From positions 1-6,666 of the forward strand of contig DPSI01000219.1 in NCBI GenBank assembly GCA_003527165.1: a stretch of DNA of 6,666 nucleotides. The letters run 5' to 3'. Numbering within the stretch: the first letter of the stretch is position 1; each line of letters begins with the position of its first letter. Position numbers and translations under genes: made by a program. Origin of the DNA: Pseudomonas sp. GTDB lineage: Bacteria; Pseudomonadota; Gammaproteobacteria; Pseudomonadales; Pseudomonadaceae. The notes below the pieces were generated by a model. The model was given only the letters and a program-made list of their open reading frames with translations. It was not told the DNA's origin and ran no database searches. This document shows positions 5,933 through 6,666 of this stretch, in pieces.

Positions 5933-6666
5933 TCACAATTGCAGCGCAAGGACCTTCAATGGCGGTCGCCCATCGATCGAAGGGAAGTCGAGCGCCGGCG
6001 ACAGCACCTGGCAGTCACGCACCGGTCGTCCGGCCTTCGTCGCGCAACGCAGGACCTGTTCACGCCAGTCTTCCAGGCTGACCTTTGCCAGGTTGTTGCA
6101 GCAGATCAGCACGCCGTGTTCGGCCGTGGCGAGCAAGGCTGGTTTCAGCAGGCTCTGGTAGTCGCGTAGCAGATCGACCGTGCCGAACACGCTTTTCGAC
6201 CAGGCGGGTGGGTCGAGTAGCACCAGATCGAACTGCTTCGGTGAGAGGCGCGGGTAGTCTGGGAGCTGGCGTCCGCGTCGCTGCGGGATCGGCATGCCGG
6301 CGAGCTGGCGGATCGCCGGGAAATAATCCGACTGGATGAACTGCATCGGTGCCAGCTCCGGGTTGAGGGCGCCGTTCTCGCGACCGACTGCGAGATTGCT
6401 TTCGGCAAAATCCAGATTGCACACCTCAAGGGCGCCACCGGCGGCCGCGCAGAGGCCGACCCCGCAGGTGTAGGCGAAGAGGTTGAGCACCGACTTGCCG
6501 GCGCTGTTGGCCTTGATCCAACCGCGCACGTTGCGCAGATCCAAGAACAGCAGCGGATCCTGGCCACCGTGGCGTGCGCGAACTCGGTAGTTCAGCCCCC
6601 ACTCCTGGCCGATCTGATCGCCCAGCGCAGAGGCTTGCGCACGGTACACCGGATCGCTCCGGTCGA
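5933..6666 (-). CDS. SAM-dependent RNA methyltransferase, RlmI-like, 5'-partial
   Basis: The C-terminal 244 or so residues of a class I SAM-dependent methyltransferase resembling the catalytic half of RlmI and RlmK, which methylate 23S rRNA. The frame is open through the right edge, so the start is outside the window. A GTG at 6647-6649 is internal, since coding sequence continues before it. Counting from the Val encoded there, the SAM-binding motif I is VLNLFAYTCGVGLCAAAGG (54-72), followed by the acidic-loop region CNLDFAESNL. The catalytic motif is VLLDPPAWSKSVF (143-155), where RlmI-type enzymes have DPP followed by an aromatic residue. The C-terminus DFPSIDGRPPLKVLALQL is typical of this group. 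The target base cannot be told from this part; an N-terminal PUA or THUMP domain would lie outside. The protein is cytoplasmic. The gene is the first visible member of the - strand group, and no terminator separates it from DUF748. Confidence 0.88.
   Translation of the reverse strand, partial: DRSDPVYRAQASALGDQIGQEWGLNYRVRARHGGQDPLLFLDLRNVRGWIKANSAGKSVLNLFAYTCGVGLCAAAGGALEVCNLDFAESNLAVGRENGALNPELAPMQFIQSDYFPAIRQLAGMPIPQRRGRQLPDYPRLSPKQFDLVLLDPPAWSKSVFGTVDLLRDYQSLLKPALLATAEHGVLICCNNLAKVSLEDWREQVLRCATKAGRPVRDCQVLSPALDFPSIDGRPPLKVLALQL

Overview
The window looks like chromosomal DNA from a GC-rich gammaproteobacterium, most likely Pseudomonas or the close relative Stutzerimonas. The polynucleotide phosphorylase is of clear gammaproteobacterial type. 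It is followed by a small exported BON-domain protein and then by an opposing group of DUF748 and DUF2845 envelope genes, an arrangement I associate with pseudomonads (from memory, no search was run). There is no tRNA, rRNA, insertion sequence, CRISPR array or phage gene, and no sign of recent transfer.

Left part, + strand: the last three quarters of pnp (1-1544) runs in from the left edge and ends at a strong UUCG-loop terminator. A 300-base intergenic region follows, then a 124-residue periplasmic BON-domain protein (1845-2219). This intergenic region is the most informative non-coding DNA here. It holds a near-consensus sigma-54 -24/-12 element (1762-1776), an exact match to the IHF consensus about 60 bases upstream of the predicted transcript start (1722-1734), a CGACTTG/CAAGTTG inverted repeat further upstream (1645-1662), and a leader hairpin exposing GGA ahead of a GGA-containing Shine-Dalgarno. 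Together they resemble a complete enhancer-dependent promoter for the BON gene.

Right part, - strand: a SAM-dependent RNA methyltransferase of the RlmI type enters from the right edge (5933-6666). After 84 bases comes a 977-residue inner-membrane-anchored AsmA-like DUF748 protein (2915-5848). Then, with only one base between stop and start, come two tandem paralogous exported DUF2845 proteins (2614-2913 and 2290-2598). This group converges on the BON gene, and both sides share a hairpin at 2253-2280.

Working model: the left edge is RNA decay and the right edge rRNA modification. The middle is a block of cell-envelope genes. The large AsmA-like protein has three repeated beta-rich modules separated by acidic linkers and a split OmpA-like C-terminus, and is a candidate intermembrane lipid conduit. 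The coupled DUF2845 proteins, whose sequence pattern recalls BamE/SmpA, could be its periplasmic partners. These roles are inferred from family and context and are not demonstrated by the sequence.
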